Positions 38,662-45,879 of a stretch of 48,769 nt of DNA are shown here, in pieces. Source of the DNA: Actinoallomurus sp. (GTDB lineage Bacteria > Actinomycetota > Actinomycetes > Streptosporangiales > Streptosporangiaceae); contig JAOPYL010000232.1 in NCBI GenBank assembly GCA_025964625.1, positions 1 through 48,769 on the forward strand, given 5' to 3'. Each line of letters starts with the position of its first letter. Within the stretch, counting starts at the first letter, position 1. The notes under the pieces were generated by a model. That model made no database searches. It was not told where the DNA came from and saw only the letters and a program-made list of their open reading frames with translations. The translations under genes were made by a program, and so were the position numbers.

Positions 38662-39507
38662 ATGCTCGCTGACGCCGTCCCGTACCTTCGCTGTCCCGTA
38701 TGCGCCGGTGATCTGGCATGCGAGGGGACGGCCCTGCGCTGCGTCGCGGGCCACGCGTTCGACATCGCCCGCCAGGGCTACGCCGGCCTGCTGACCGGCA
38801 ACGCGCACACCGGCACCGCGGATACGGGCGCCATGGTGGCGGCGCGTGCGGCGTTCCTGGACGGCGGCCACTTCGCCCCGCTGGCCGGCCTGATCGCCGA
38901 GCGGGCGGCGGCCGGCGCGCCCGACGGCGGCTGTGTCCTGGACGCCGGCGCCGGCACCGGCTACTACCTGGAGACCGTCCTCGACCGGCTGCCCGGGCGG
39001 CCCGGTGTGGCCCTCGACATCTCCAAGCACGCCCTGCGGCGCGCGGCGCGGGCGCATCCGCGTATCGGAGCCGTCACCTGGGACGTCTGGCGGCCGTTGC
39101 CGGTGCGCACCAGCGTGGCTTCGGTGCTCCTCGATGTCTTCGCCCCGCGCAACGGGGCGGAGTTCCACCGGGTGCTCAGGCCGGACGGCATCCTGATCGT
39201 CGCCACGCCGGCCGCCGGCCACCTGGGCGAGCTGGTGGAACCGCTCGGACTGCTCACGGTCGACCCGCGCAAGGCCGATCGGGTCGCGGCCACCGTGGGG
39301 GGAGGCTTCGCGCCGGCCGGAACCTGGCCGCTGGAGATCCCGCTACGGCTGACGCACGCGGAGGTCGCGTCGCTGGTGGCGATGGGGCCGAGCGCTTGGC
39401 ACACTGATCCGGAGACGCAGCGGGCCCGGATCTCGGCTCTCGCCGAGCCGGTACCCGTCACCGCAGCGTTCGAGGTGCGCGTTTTCGACGTGTGCTCCGA
39501 AAGCTGA
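38662..39507 (+). CDS. RlmA/TlrB-like 23S rRNA (guanine-N1) methyltransferase
   Basis: 281-residue SAM-dependent methyltransferase. The N-terminal zinc site is C-x2-C-x12-C-x3-H (Cys11, Cys14, Cys27, His31 in RCPVC...RCVAGH), and the SAM loop is VLDAGAGTGYYLE. This layout is that of RlmA(I)/RlmA(II): the first methylates G745, the second (TlrB, MyrA) G748 of 23S rRNA in the macrolide exit tunnel, giving tylosin or mycinamicin resistance. Which position is used here cannot be told. It directly precedes the infC leader with no terminator seen. Confidence 0.85.
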   Translation: MLADAVPYLRCPVCAGDLACEGTALRCVAGHAFDIARQGYAGLLTGNAHTGTADTGAMVAARAAFLDGGHFAPLAGLIAERAAAGAPDGGCVLDAGAGTGYYLETVLDRLPGRPGVALDISKHALRRAARAHPRIGAVTWDVWRPLPVRTSVASVLLDVFAPRNGAEFHRVLRPDGILIVATPAAGHLGELVEPLGLLTVDPRKADRVAATVGGGFAPAGTWPLEIPLRLTHAEVASLVAMGPSAWHTDPETQRARISALAEPVPVTAAFEVRVFDVCSES

Positions 39508-39609
39508 TATCTTAAATCGTTGACTGGCCTGGCGTTCACGCGCCGGGCGCGCAAGCGGAGGTCACCTCCCACCTGATCGGCCGCGCTCCTCCGGGAGTCC
39601 CGCAGGCTG

Positions 39610-39720
39610 ATGGGTTCCGGTCAGGCGTGCGTGTTCTCGTGCGCCCAACCTCGTCGGCCTCGGCCGCCGAGGTGTCCGGTGGTGGCCTCGCATGCGAGTC
39701 GTGCGGGGCTTTTTGTGTGA
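39610..39720 (+). CDS. Putative infC leader peptide (uORF, 36 aa)
   Basis: ATG 39610 opens 36 codons ending in TGA at 39718-39720. The peptide starts MGSGQACVFSCAQ, then PRRPRPPRCP, and ends ASRAGLFV. The middle Pro/Arg run is of the kind that slows ribosomes. Translation crosses the whole terminator hairpin and stops right after the U-tract, 40 bases before the infC ribosome site. The Shine-Dalgarno candidate GGGAG (39593-39597) is 12 bases from the ATG, which is long, so translation is plausible but unproven. A GTG frame starting at 39627 also crosses the region. Conservation would settle it. Confidence 0.4.
   Translation: MGSGQACVFSCAQPRRPRPPRCPVVASHASRAGLFV
39658..39714 (+). promoter_or_regulatory. 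Transcription attenuator in the infC leader
   Basis: Four segments can pair in exclusive ways. Segment 1 CCTCGG (39658-39663) pairs with segment 2 CCGAGG (39667-39672). Segment 2 CGAGG can instead pair with segment 3 CCTCG (39686-39690). Segment 3, as GCCTCGCA (39685-39692), pairs with segment 4 TGCGGGGC (39702-39709): eight pairs with one G.T, a 9-base loop, followed by TTTTT (39710-39714). The last is a textbook intrinsic terminator, rare in such GC-rich DNA. It stands 47 bases before the infC ribosome site. Confidence 0.65.
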
Positions 39721-39760
39721 AGGGCCCGGGGTACGACCGGTCATGACAGCTCGGAACCCC

Positions 39761-39774
39761 AAGGAGGTCCCATC
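39761..39774 (+). promoter_or_regulatory. infC ribosome site and AUC start codon
   Basis: AAGGAGGT (39761-39768), a near-complete Shine-Dalgarno, precedes ATC at 39772-39774 by three bases. No ATG, GTG or TTG lies in frame nearby; the next one (GTG 39808) would cut off the conserved start. Confidence 0.85.
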
Positions 39775-40362
39775 AGCGCCGAACCGCGTATCAACGAGCG
39801 CATTCGCGTGCCCGAGGTCCGGCTCGTCGGCCCGAACGGCGAACAGGTCGGCATCGTTCCCATCGCCAAGGCACTCGACCTTGCCCGGGAGTCCGATCTC
39901 GACCTCGTCGAGGTCGCCCCGACCGCGCGGCCGCCCGTGGCCAAGCTCATGGACTACGGCAAGTTCAAGTACGAGTCCGCGATGAAGGCCCGCGATGCGC
40001 GACGTAACCAGGCGCACACGGTCATCAAGGAGATCAAACTCCGGCCGAAGATCGATCCACACGACTATGGCACGAAGAAGGGCCATGTCGAGCGGTTCCT
40101 CAAGGCGGGTGACAAGGTCAAGGTCACGATCATGTTCCGTGGCCGCGAGCAGTCCCGGCCGGAGCTGGGGTTCCGGCTGTTGCAGCGGCTGGCGGAGGAC
40201 GTCGATGACCTCGGCTTCGTCGAGTCCCGGCCCAAGCAGGACGGTCGCAACATGATCATGGTGCTCGGACCGCACAGGAAGAAGAGCGAGGCGAAGGCCG
40301 ACCAGCAGCGCGCGACGGGCAGCCGTGCGCGGCGGCAGGAGGAGAACGAGTACCCGGCCTGA
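39772..40362 (+). CDS. infC: Translation initiation factor IF-3
   Basis: 196-residue factor that keeps ribosomal subunits apart and checks the start codon. The N-terminal domain begins [19 protein letters not shown], then GLGIVP-like and [21 protein letters not shown]; the C-terminal domain includes [19 protein letters not shown]. The start is ATC 39772, behind a strong ribosome site. Bacterial infC genes use AUU or AUC so that IF-3 can limit its own synthesis; the same logic applies here. The last ~25 residues are basic and acidic linker. It heads the infC-rpmI-rplT operon, and an attenuator lies in the leader. Confidence 0.96.
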   Translation: MSAEPRINERIRVPEVRLVGPNGEQVGIVPIAKALDLARESDLDLVEVAPTARPPVAKLMDYGKFKYESAMKARDARRNQAHTVIKEIKLRPKIDPHDYGTKKGHVERFLKAGDKVKVTIMFRGREQSRPELGFRLLQRLAEDVDDLGFVESRPKQDGRNMIMVLGPHRKKSEAKADQQRATGSRARRQEENEYPA

Positions 40363-40379
40363 CCGGGCTCGTCCCGCCG

Positions 40380-40404
40380 CGACCCTGCTCACCGAGCGGG
40401 GTCG
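40380..40404 (+). terminator. Hairpin between infC and rpmI
   Basis: 11-bp stem CGACCCTGCTC (40380-40390), loop ACC, GAGCGGGGTCG (40394-40404), one T.G wobble. It may partly terminate, or act as a processing or stability element; no U-tract follows. Confidence 0.5.
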
Positions 40405-40511
40405 TCTCGCGGTGAAGTATGCACATTCGTGCCTTGTCAGGCGTGCGTGTCTCCCCTGGAGACGCTGTACGCCCCGATCGAGGCCCACGGACTAGGGAGA
40501 CGTCGGCGACC

Positions 40512-40706
40512 ATGCCGAAGATGAAGACGCACAGTGGTGCCAAGAAGCGGTTCCGCGTGACGGGCACCGGCAAGGTCATACGCCGCCGCGCCAACCGTAA
40601 CCACCTGCTCGAGCACAAGCCGACGAAGCGCAAGCGCCGGCTGGGCGGCCCGGTCGTGGTGTCCAAGAGCGACGAGAAGAAGATCAAGAAGCTGCTCGGC
40701 AAGTAA
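40512..40706 (+). CDS. rpmI: 50S ribosomal protein L35
   Basis: 64-residue basic ribosomal protein, [20 protein letters not shown] at its start and RRLGGPVVV near its end, of normal length. The upstream ATG-less extension in the same frame is not homologous. It sits between infC and rplT, the universal order. Confidence 0.97.
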   Translation: MPKMKTHSGAKKRFRVTGTGKVIRRRANRNHLLEHKPTKRKRRLGGPVVVSKSDEKKIKKLLGK

Positions 40707-40796
40707 GCCCGGCACAACACGATCGCCGGGCTCTGGCGCCCCCCATGGGCGCCGGATGCCCCGTAATTAGTACGACCGGCCGGAGCCCGCGGGGCA
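40706..40796 (+). promoter_or_regulatory. Three consecutive hairpins before rplT
   Basis: AGCCCGGC (40706-40713) pairs with GCCGGGCT (40725-40732); GGCGCCC (40735-40741) with GGGCGCC (40747-40753); TGCCCCG (40757-40763) with CGGGGCA (40790-40796). They fill most of the 117-base rpmI-rplT gap. In other bacteria L20 binds its own mRNA to repress this operon; these stems are candidates for such a site. Confidence 0.45.
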
Positions 40797-40823
40797 CCGG
40801 CCCCCACGAGGGAGTTTGAAAAC

Positions 40824-41201
40824 GTGGCACGCGTGAAGCGGGCGGTCAACGCCGCCAAGAAGCGCCGGGTCGTCCTTGAGCGGGCGAGTGGCTACCGGGG
40901 CCAGCGGTCCAGGCTGTACCGCAAGGCCAAGGAGCAGCAGCTCCACTCGATGACGTACGCCTTCCGCGACCGGAAGGACCGCAAGGGCCAGTTCCGGCGT
41001 CTGTGGATCCAGCGGATCAACGCGGCGGCCCGCGCCAACGGGATGACCTACAACCGATTCATCCAGGGCCTGCGCGAGGCCGGCGTCGAGGTCGACCGCC
41101 GTATGCTCGCCGAGCTCGCGGTCAACGATGCCGCGGCCTTCGCGGTGCTCGTCGAGACGGCCAAGAAGGCGCTGCCCGCCGAGGGCAACGCCGCGGCCTG
41201 A
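40824..41201 (+). CDS. rplT: 50S ribosomal protein L20
   Basis: 125-residue early-assembly ribosomal protein with the start [14 protein letters not shown], the [18 protein letters not shown] block and [19 protein letters not shown] 40824 has GAGGGAG upstream. In E. coli and B. subtilis L20 is also the operon's repressor. Confidence 0.97.
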   Translation: MARVKRAVNAAKKRRVVLERASGYRGQRSRLYRKAKEQQLHSMTYAFRDRKDRKGQFRRLWIQRINAAARANGMTYNRFIQGLREAGVEVDRRMLAELAVNDAAAFAVLVETAKKALPAEGNAAA

Positions 41202-41227
41202 CCGCACAGATACAGATAGCGACGCTG

Positions 41228-42043
41228 ATGGCGGGCCGAGAGCTGACCTCCACTCGATCACCACGGGTGAAGGCCGCTCGCCGGCTCGCCAAACGCGCTT
41301 TCCGGGGCCGTGAGCGGCGGTTCCTCGCCGAGGGACCACAGGCCGTACGCGAGGCTCTGGCGCTGTCCGGGGTTCTCTCCGAGCTGTTCGCCACCGCGGA
41401 GGCGGAGAACCGCCACCAGGACCTGGTGGCCCAGGCGGAGAAGTCGGGCATCCCGATCTCCCGGGTCAGCGCCGAGGTCATGGCCGAGCTCGCGCAGACC
41501 GTGACCCCGCAGGGCCTGCTGGCCGTCTGCCAGTTCGTCGACGTTCCGCTGGAGTCGGCGCTCGCGCCCGCCCCGCGGCTGGTGACGGTGCTGGCGCACG
41601 TGCGCGATCCCGGAAACGCCGGAACGGTCCTCCGTACCGCCGATGCCGCCGGGTCCGACTCGGTGATCTTCACGGACGCCTCGGTCGACCCGTACAACGG
41701 CAAATGCGTACGTGCCTCAGCCGGAAGCCTCTTCCACCTTCCCGTGGTCGTCGGCTCGCGCTTCGGCACCGTGATCCCGGCGCTCAAGGACGCAGGCCTG
41801 ACCGTCGTCGCGGCCGACGGGGCGGGAAAGTGCTCGCTGGACGCCGCCCTCGACTCGGGCACGCTCAGCGGGCCCACGGCGTGGGTCTTCGGCAACGAGG
41901 CGTGGGGGCTGCCCGAGGAGATCCTCTCCGCCGTCGACGAGGTGGTCCACGTCCCGATCTACGGCGGCGCCGAGAGCCTCAACCTCGCCACCGCCGCCGC
42001 CGTCTGCCTGTATACCTCCGCAAGGGCCCAGCGCAGCGGCTGA
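41228..42043 (+). CDS. SpoU-family (TrmH/RlmB-like) rRNA 2'-O-methyltransferase
   Basis: 271-residue SPOUT methyltransferase. The N-terminal substrate-binding region (RRFLAEGPQAVREAL) is followed by the three SpoU motifs: HVRDPGNAGTVLRTADAAG, VFGNEAWGLPEE and VPIYGGAESLNLATAAAVCLY. The family includes RlmB, TrmH and the thiostrepton-resistance methylase Tsr; the target nucleotide is unknown. It starts 26 bases after rplT, so is likely part of the infC operon, as in many actinobacteria. Confidence 0.9.
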   Translation: MAGRELTSTRSPRVKAARRLAKRAFRGRERRFLAEGPQAVREALALSGVLSELFATAEAENRHQDLVAQAEKSGIPISRVSAEVMAELAQTVTPQGLLAVCQFVDVPLESALAPAPRLVTVLAHVRDPGNAGTVLRTADAAGSDSVIFTDASVDPYNGKCVRASAGSLFHLPVVVGSRFGTVIPALKDAGLTVVAADGAGKCSLDAALDSGTLSGPTAWVFGNEAWGLPEEILSAVDEVVHVPIYGGAESLNLATAAAVCLYTSARAQRSG

Positions 42044-42074
42044 CCGCCACCGCCGTCTACCTCGCCCCGCTGGC

Positions 42075-42830
42075 TCAGCGGAGGGCCAGGGCCACGGCGA
42101 CGCTGAGCCCGAACGTGACGATGACCGCCCGCAGGACGGACGGGGACAGCCGCCGGGCCGCACGAGCCCCCGCGAACCCCCCCACCAGACTCGCCACGGC
42201 CATCACGGCGACCGCGTACCAGCGCACGGGACCGAAGAGCGCGAACGCCGCGAAGGCCACGGTGTTGATGACGAGCGACAGCACCGCGCGTACCGCGTTC
42301 ACCCGTTGCAGGTGGTCGTGGACGAAGACGCCCAGAATTCCTAGCAGCATGACGCCCAGGCCGGCGCCGAAATAGGCGCCGTACACGCCGCCGAAGAAGA
42401 TGCCGGCGTGCAGTAGAGCCTGGTGGCGTCTCCCCGTCACCCGTTCCGAAGCGGTCAGCTTCCCTTTCAGCCATGGCTGAATCCCCAGGAGCAGACTCGC
42501 CACGGCGATCAGGACGGGCACCAGCGCGTCGAACACGCCGTCCGGAGTGATCAGAAGCAGGAGGCAGCCCATGACTGCGCCGACCACGCTCGTCACGCTG
42601 AAGGCGACGACCCGGCCACGCTGCCCGGAGAGCTCGGCGCGGTAGCCCGCGGCACCGCCGATGTAGCCCGGCCACAACGCCACCGTGTTGGTCACGTTGG
42701 CCGCCACGGTCGGGTACCCGACGGCGAGCAGCGCCGGGAACGAGATCAGGGAACCGCCACCGGCGATCGCGTTGACGACACCGGCCGCCAGACCCGCGGC
42801 GGCGAGCAGGCCGGTCCCGAGAAGGTCCAC
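42075..42830 (-). CDS. TauE/SafE-family permease
   Basis: 251-residue membrane protein with about eight hydrophobic helices and the family hallmarks VVNAIAGGGSLISFPALL near the N terminus and the paired repeat GAYFGAGLGVMLLGILGVF. TauE/SafE proteins export sulfite, sulfoacetate or other organosulfur anions. GTG 42830 starts three bases after the stop of the gamma-glutamyltransferase-like gene, so it is coupled to it. The context suggests a sulfur-containing product of that enzyme's pathway, but this is inference. Confidence 0.88.
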   Translation of the reverse strand: MDLLGTGLLAAAGLAAGVVNAIAGGGSLISFPALLAVGYPTVAANVTNTVALWPGYIGGAAGYRAELSGQRGRVVAFSVTSVVGAVMGCLLLLITPDGVFDALVPVLIAVASLLLGIQPWLKGKLTASERVTGRRHQALLHAGIFFGGVYGAYFGAGLGVMLLGILGVFVHDHLQRVNAVRAVLSLVINTVAFAAFALFGPVRWYAVAVMAVASLVGGFAGARAARRLSPSVLRAVIVTFGLSVAVALALR

Positions 42831-42833
42831 GCG

Positions 42834-44651
42834 CTACCGTCCGACCGCGTAGCCCTGGACGCCGCGTGGGTTGGCCGCCGCACGCAGGAAGCCGTTCCCC
42901 GGGAAACCCGCGTCGCGGGCCACCGCGCTGAGCCGCCCCAGCGACCAGGGCGCCTGCGGCTCGACCTCGTGGCCGCGATGGCGTAGCTCCGCGACGAGCG
43001 CCGAGCCGGCGCGCTCCTCGATCAGCAGGACACCAGGCCGGGCGCCGCGCGGGAAGAACGAGCTGGGGAAGTGCGCCGAGTGGAACATCGGCGCGTCGAT
43101 CGCCTCCTGCAGGTTCGACCCGCCGTGCACCAGGGACAGGAACAGGTTGAGGCTCCACTGGTCCTGCTGGTCGCCGCCGGGAGTGCCGAAGGCCAGCCAC
43201 GGCTTGCCGTCACGGAGCGCGTACGACGGTGACAGCGTCGTACGTGGCCGGGCACCCGGCCGCAGCGAGCTGGGCAGCCCTGGCTGCAGCCAGAACATCT
43301 GGGCGCGGGTGCCCAGGCAGAACCCGAGAGACGGGATCACCGGGGAGCTCTGCAGCCAGCCGCCGCTGGGCGTGGCGGAGACCATATTGCCGTTCTTGTC
43401 GACGACGTCGACGTGGCAGGTGTCACCGCTCACACGGCCACCGGCGTCCACTGTCGGCTCGCCGGTGCCGAGAACGTGCTGGACGGCGGTGGCCCCGCTC
43501 GACGGGTCCGCCTCGGCCGCGGCCGGGATGTCCGGCAGCCGCGGTGTACGGCCGTCCGGCGCGCCCGGGCGGAGCTCGAAGCTCGCTTCGGCCCCGGCGA
43601 GGACACGGCGCCCGGCGTTGTACTCCTCGCTCAGCAGCGTGCCGAGCGGCACGTCGGCGAAGCGCGGATCGCCGTACCACGCCTCGCGGTCGGCGAACGC
43701 CAGCTTGGCGCATTCGGTGACGGTGTGGACCCAGTCCGCCGACAGGTGTCCGGCCGCGTCCAGGTCGAACCCGGACAGCAGCGCCAACTGCTGCAGGAAC
43801 ACCGGTCCCTGGCCCCACGGGCCGGTTTTGCAGACAGTGTGTCCGTGATAGTCGTACGTCGTGGGCTCCTCGACGGTGGCCGCCCAGCGCGCGAGATCGT
43901 CTCCGGTGAGCAGGCCGCCGTGGCGCTCGCCGGAGGTGTCCTTCCACTCCGTCGTGGCGCAGAACTCCGCGATGGCCTCCGCGACGAAACCCTCGTACCA
44001 GGCCTTCCGCGCCGCCTCGATCTGCTTCACGCGGTCGGCGGACGCGGCGGTCGCCTCGGCGAGGATCCGCCGGTAGGTCGCGGCCAGCACGGGGTTGGTC
44101 AGCCGGGATCCCGCCGCCGGAACCGAGCCGCCCGGCATCCACGTCGCGGCGGAGGTGGGCCAGTCCTCCCGGAACAGGGCCTCCACAGTGCCGATCGTCT
44201 CGGCGATGCGCGGTATGGCCGGGAAGCCGTGCTCGGCGTACCCGATGGCCGGTTCCAGAATGTCGGCCAGCGGCCAGGTGCCCCAGCGCTCCAGCATCGT
44301 CAGCCAGCCGCCGAACGCGCCGGGCACGGTGGCGGCGAGGAGCCCGGTGCCGGGCACGATGCCCAGCCCCAGACCGGTGTAGCGCTCGATCGTGGCCGAC
44401 TCCGGCGCCACGCCCTGGCCGCACACGACCGAGGTCTTCTTCTCGGCCTCGCTCCAGGCCAGGATGGGCACCTCGCCGGCCGGGCCGTTCAGGTGCGGCT
44501 CGACGACCTGCAGGACGAACCCCGCGGCCGCCGCGGCGTCGAAGGCGTTGCCGCCCCGTTCCAGCACGCTCATGCCCGCGGCCGAGGCGAGCCAGTGCGT
44601 GCTCGCCACCATGCCGATGTTGCCGACCAGCTCAGGCCGGGTCGTGAACAC
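42834..44651 (-). CDS. Gamma-glutamyltransferase-family Ntn hydrolase
   Basis: 605-residue Ntn-hydrolase of the GGT family. The N-terminal block (GMVASTHWLASAAGMSVLE, GGNAFDAAAAAGFVLQVVEPH) is typical. The autoprocessing and nucleophile Thr is about residue 411 in GDTCHVDVVD, followed by the SATPSGGW segment, so cleavage into subunits of about 410 and 195 residues is expected. No signal peptide is seen, so it is probably cytoplasmic, unlike classical secreted GGT. GTG 44651 is chosen because AAGGAG lies six bases upstream; ATGs at 44666 and 44711 lack this. Substrates could be glutathione-like or other gamma-glutamyl or amide compounds. The regulator upstream and exporter downstream form an operon. 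Confidence 0.88.
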   Translation of the reverse strand: MFTTRPELVGNIGMVASTHWLASAAGMSVLERGGNAFDAAAAAGFVLQVVEPHLNGPAGEVPILAWSEAEKKTSVVCGQGVAPESATIERYTGLGLGIVPGTGLLAATVPGAFGGWLTMLERWGTWPLADILEPAIGYAEHGFPAIPRIAETIGTVEALFREDWPTSAATWMPGGSVPAAGSRLTNPVLAATYRRILAEATAASADRVKQIEAARKAWYEGFVAEAIAEFCATTEWKDTSGERHGGLLTGDDLARWAATVEEPTTYDYHGHTVCKTGPWGQGPVFLQQLALLSGFDLDAAGHLSADWVHTVTECAKLAFADREAWYGDPRFADVPLGTLLSEEYNAGRRVLAGAEASFELRPGAPDGRTPRLPDIPAAAEADPSSGATAVQHVLGTGEPTVDAGGRVSGDTCHVDVVDKNGNMVSATPSGGWLQSSPVIPSLGFCLGTRAQMFWLQPGLPSSLRPGARPRTTLSPSYALRDGKPWLAFGTPGGDQQDQWSLNLFLSLVHGGSNLQEAIDAPMFHSAHFPSSFFPRGARPGVLLIEERAGSALVAELRHRGHEVEPQAPWSLGRLSAVARDAGFPGNGFLRAAANPRGVQGYAVGR

Positions 44652-44744
44652 TTTCGTCTCCTTCATTCGCACGGGCAGCGTCCGGAATCCCGGACGCGTG
44701 GGCTGAGCCATCGGTTGGGCCGACAGGCGAACATGTTGGGGGAC

Positions 44745-44752
44745 TGTATACA
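44745..44752. promoter_or_regulatory. TGTATACA operator candidate for the GntR regulator
   Basis: A perfect 8-bp palindrome in the GntR-GGT gap. Many FadR-subfamily regulators bind short palindromes containing GTATAC. On the minus strand its TATACA also serves as a -10, so a bound repressor would block the GGT-TauE transcript. Confidence 0.5.
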
Positions 44753-44792
44753 AAATCGCACCGAGTGGAAAGAACTTCGCAGGGTCTGAGGG

Positions 44793-45446
44793 TCAGTCCT
44801 GATCCTGTTCGTACGACCTGCGGGCGGCCTCGACGTGGGCCGTCGCGTGCGCCTGCGCCCCGTCCTCGTCGCCGGCGGCGATCGCCTCGTACAGGCCGAC
44901 GTGCTCGGTCCAGGAGTGCGAGGCGCGGTAGTGCGCGGTCTGCCGGAAGACCCACTGGGCGCGCCGGAGCATCGGCTCGATCACCAGGGTCAGGTAGGCG
45001 TTGCCCGAGGCCTCGGCGACAGCCGCGTGGAACGCGGTGTTCAGGTCGGCGACATCGTCCATCCGGCCGTCCTCGACGGCGGCCCGCGCCGTGTCGAGGA
45101 CCGCCCGCAGCCGTGCCCGCGACGCGGGCGTGACCTTCCGGGCGGCCAGCCGCGCGGCGAGCCCTTCCAGCGCCGCGCGGAGGTCGAACAGCTCGCCGGC
45201 CTCCTCCGCGGACAGCCGCGCCACGGCCGCGCCCCGCCTCGGTGTGACCTCGACGAAGCCCTCAGTGGCGAGCACGCGAATCGCCTCGCGTACGGGGTTG
45301 CGTGATACGCCGAGCCGCCCCGCCAGCCTGTCCTCGACGAGGCGCTCGCCCGGATTCAGCTCACCGGCGAGTATGAGGCGACGCAGTTCTGTGGTGACCA
45401 CGTCGCGGAGGGGGCGGTGCGTCGAGCCCACGGTGTTCTCGGCCAT
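44793..45446 (-). CDS. GntR-family regulator, FadR (FCD) type
   Basis: 217-residue transcription factor. The N-terminal winged helix (residues about 15-75) has LAGRLGVSRNPVREAIRVLATEGFVEV, a strong GntR match. The C-terminal FCD ligand domain keeps the metal-type residues: Asp and His in DLNTAFHAAV, then His in EHVGLYEAI and in ATAHVEAAR. The ligand is likely a small organic acid or amine. ATG 45446 follows a -10 box by nine bases. It is upstream of the GGT gene on the same strand and is probably its regulator. Confidence 0.9.
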   Translation of the reverse strand: MAENTVGSTHRPLRDVVTTELRRLILAGELNPGERLVEDRLAGRLGVSRNPVREAIRVLATEGFVEVTPRRGAAVARLSAEEAGELFDLRAALEGLAARLAARKVTPASRARLRAVLDTARAAVEDGRMDDVADLNTAFHAAVAEASGNAYLTLVIEPMLRRAQWVFRQTAHYRASHSWTEHVGLYEAIAAGDEDGAQAHATAHVEAARRSYEQDQD

Positions 45447-45879
45447 CGGCGTTCCACACTAGGCAATCTCGAGGCTCGCCGTGTGACCGCCCTGCCCCCG
45501 GCCGAGGCCTCCGGTCCCCCGGGGCTCCCCAGGGTTTCCGTGCCGCCGCGCCGTGCCCCGCTGAGCAGTCGGTATTTCCGGATGTCCGCAACCTATAACA
45601 AATCATGGCTCCGATTCGTTCAATGGAGAAAAAGACGACATGATCGGTGTCATTGGCTCGATCCGCGGCAGGCGCCTGAATCAACCTGAAGATGGATTCG
45701 TGCGTCCTATGAGATGCCAGGGTGTCGCTGGGGATTCCGATGAACGGGGCAAGACAGTGAATACGAACGTGAGGGGCATGTCCGTCCCGCGCCGCCGCAG
45801 GGCGGGCCGCGAGGACGTCGGGGCAGGGGCGCGGGTGGCGCACGGGGGCGTGCGCCACTGCCGGGCCGCCGGCCGGGCG
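45447..45879. other. 433-base intergenic region with lower GC
   Basis: Divergent gap between gntR and the STAS gene. On the minus strand TAGTGT (45456-45461) is a -10 for gntR. Around 45590-45730 the GC content drops and third positions lose their GC bias, so open frames there are not coding. TATAAC (45594-45599) is a plus-strand -10 candidate for the STAS gene. No repeat or RNA gene is seen. Confidence 0.5.

Noticed and set aside
45640-45879. N-terminal extension of the STAS gene to ATG 45640 or 45778.
   Set aside because: Third-position GC is low and the translated stretch has no similarity to STAS proteins; the domain begins at 45880. The exact start remains uncertain.
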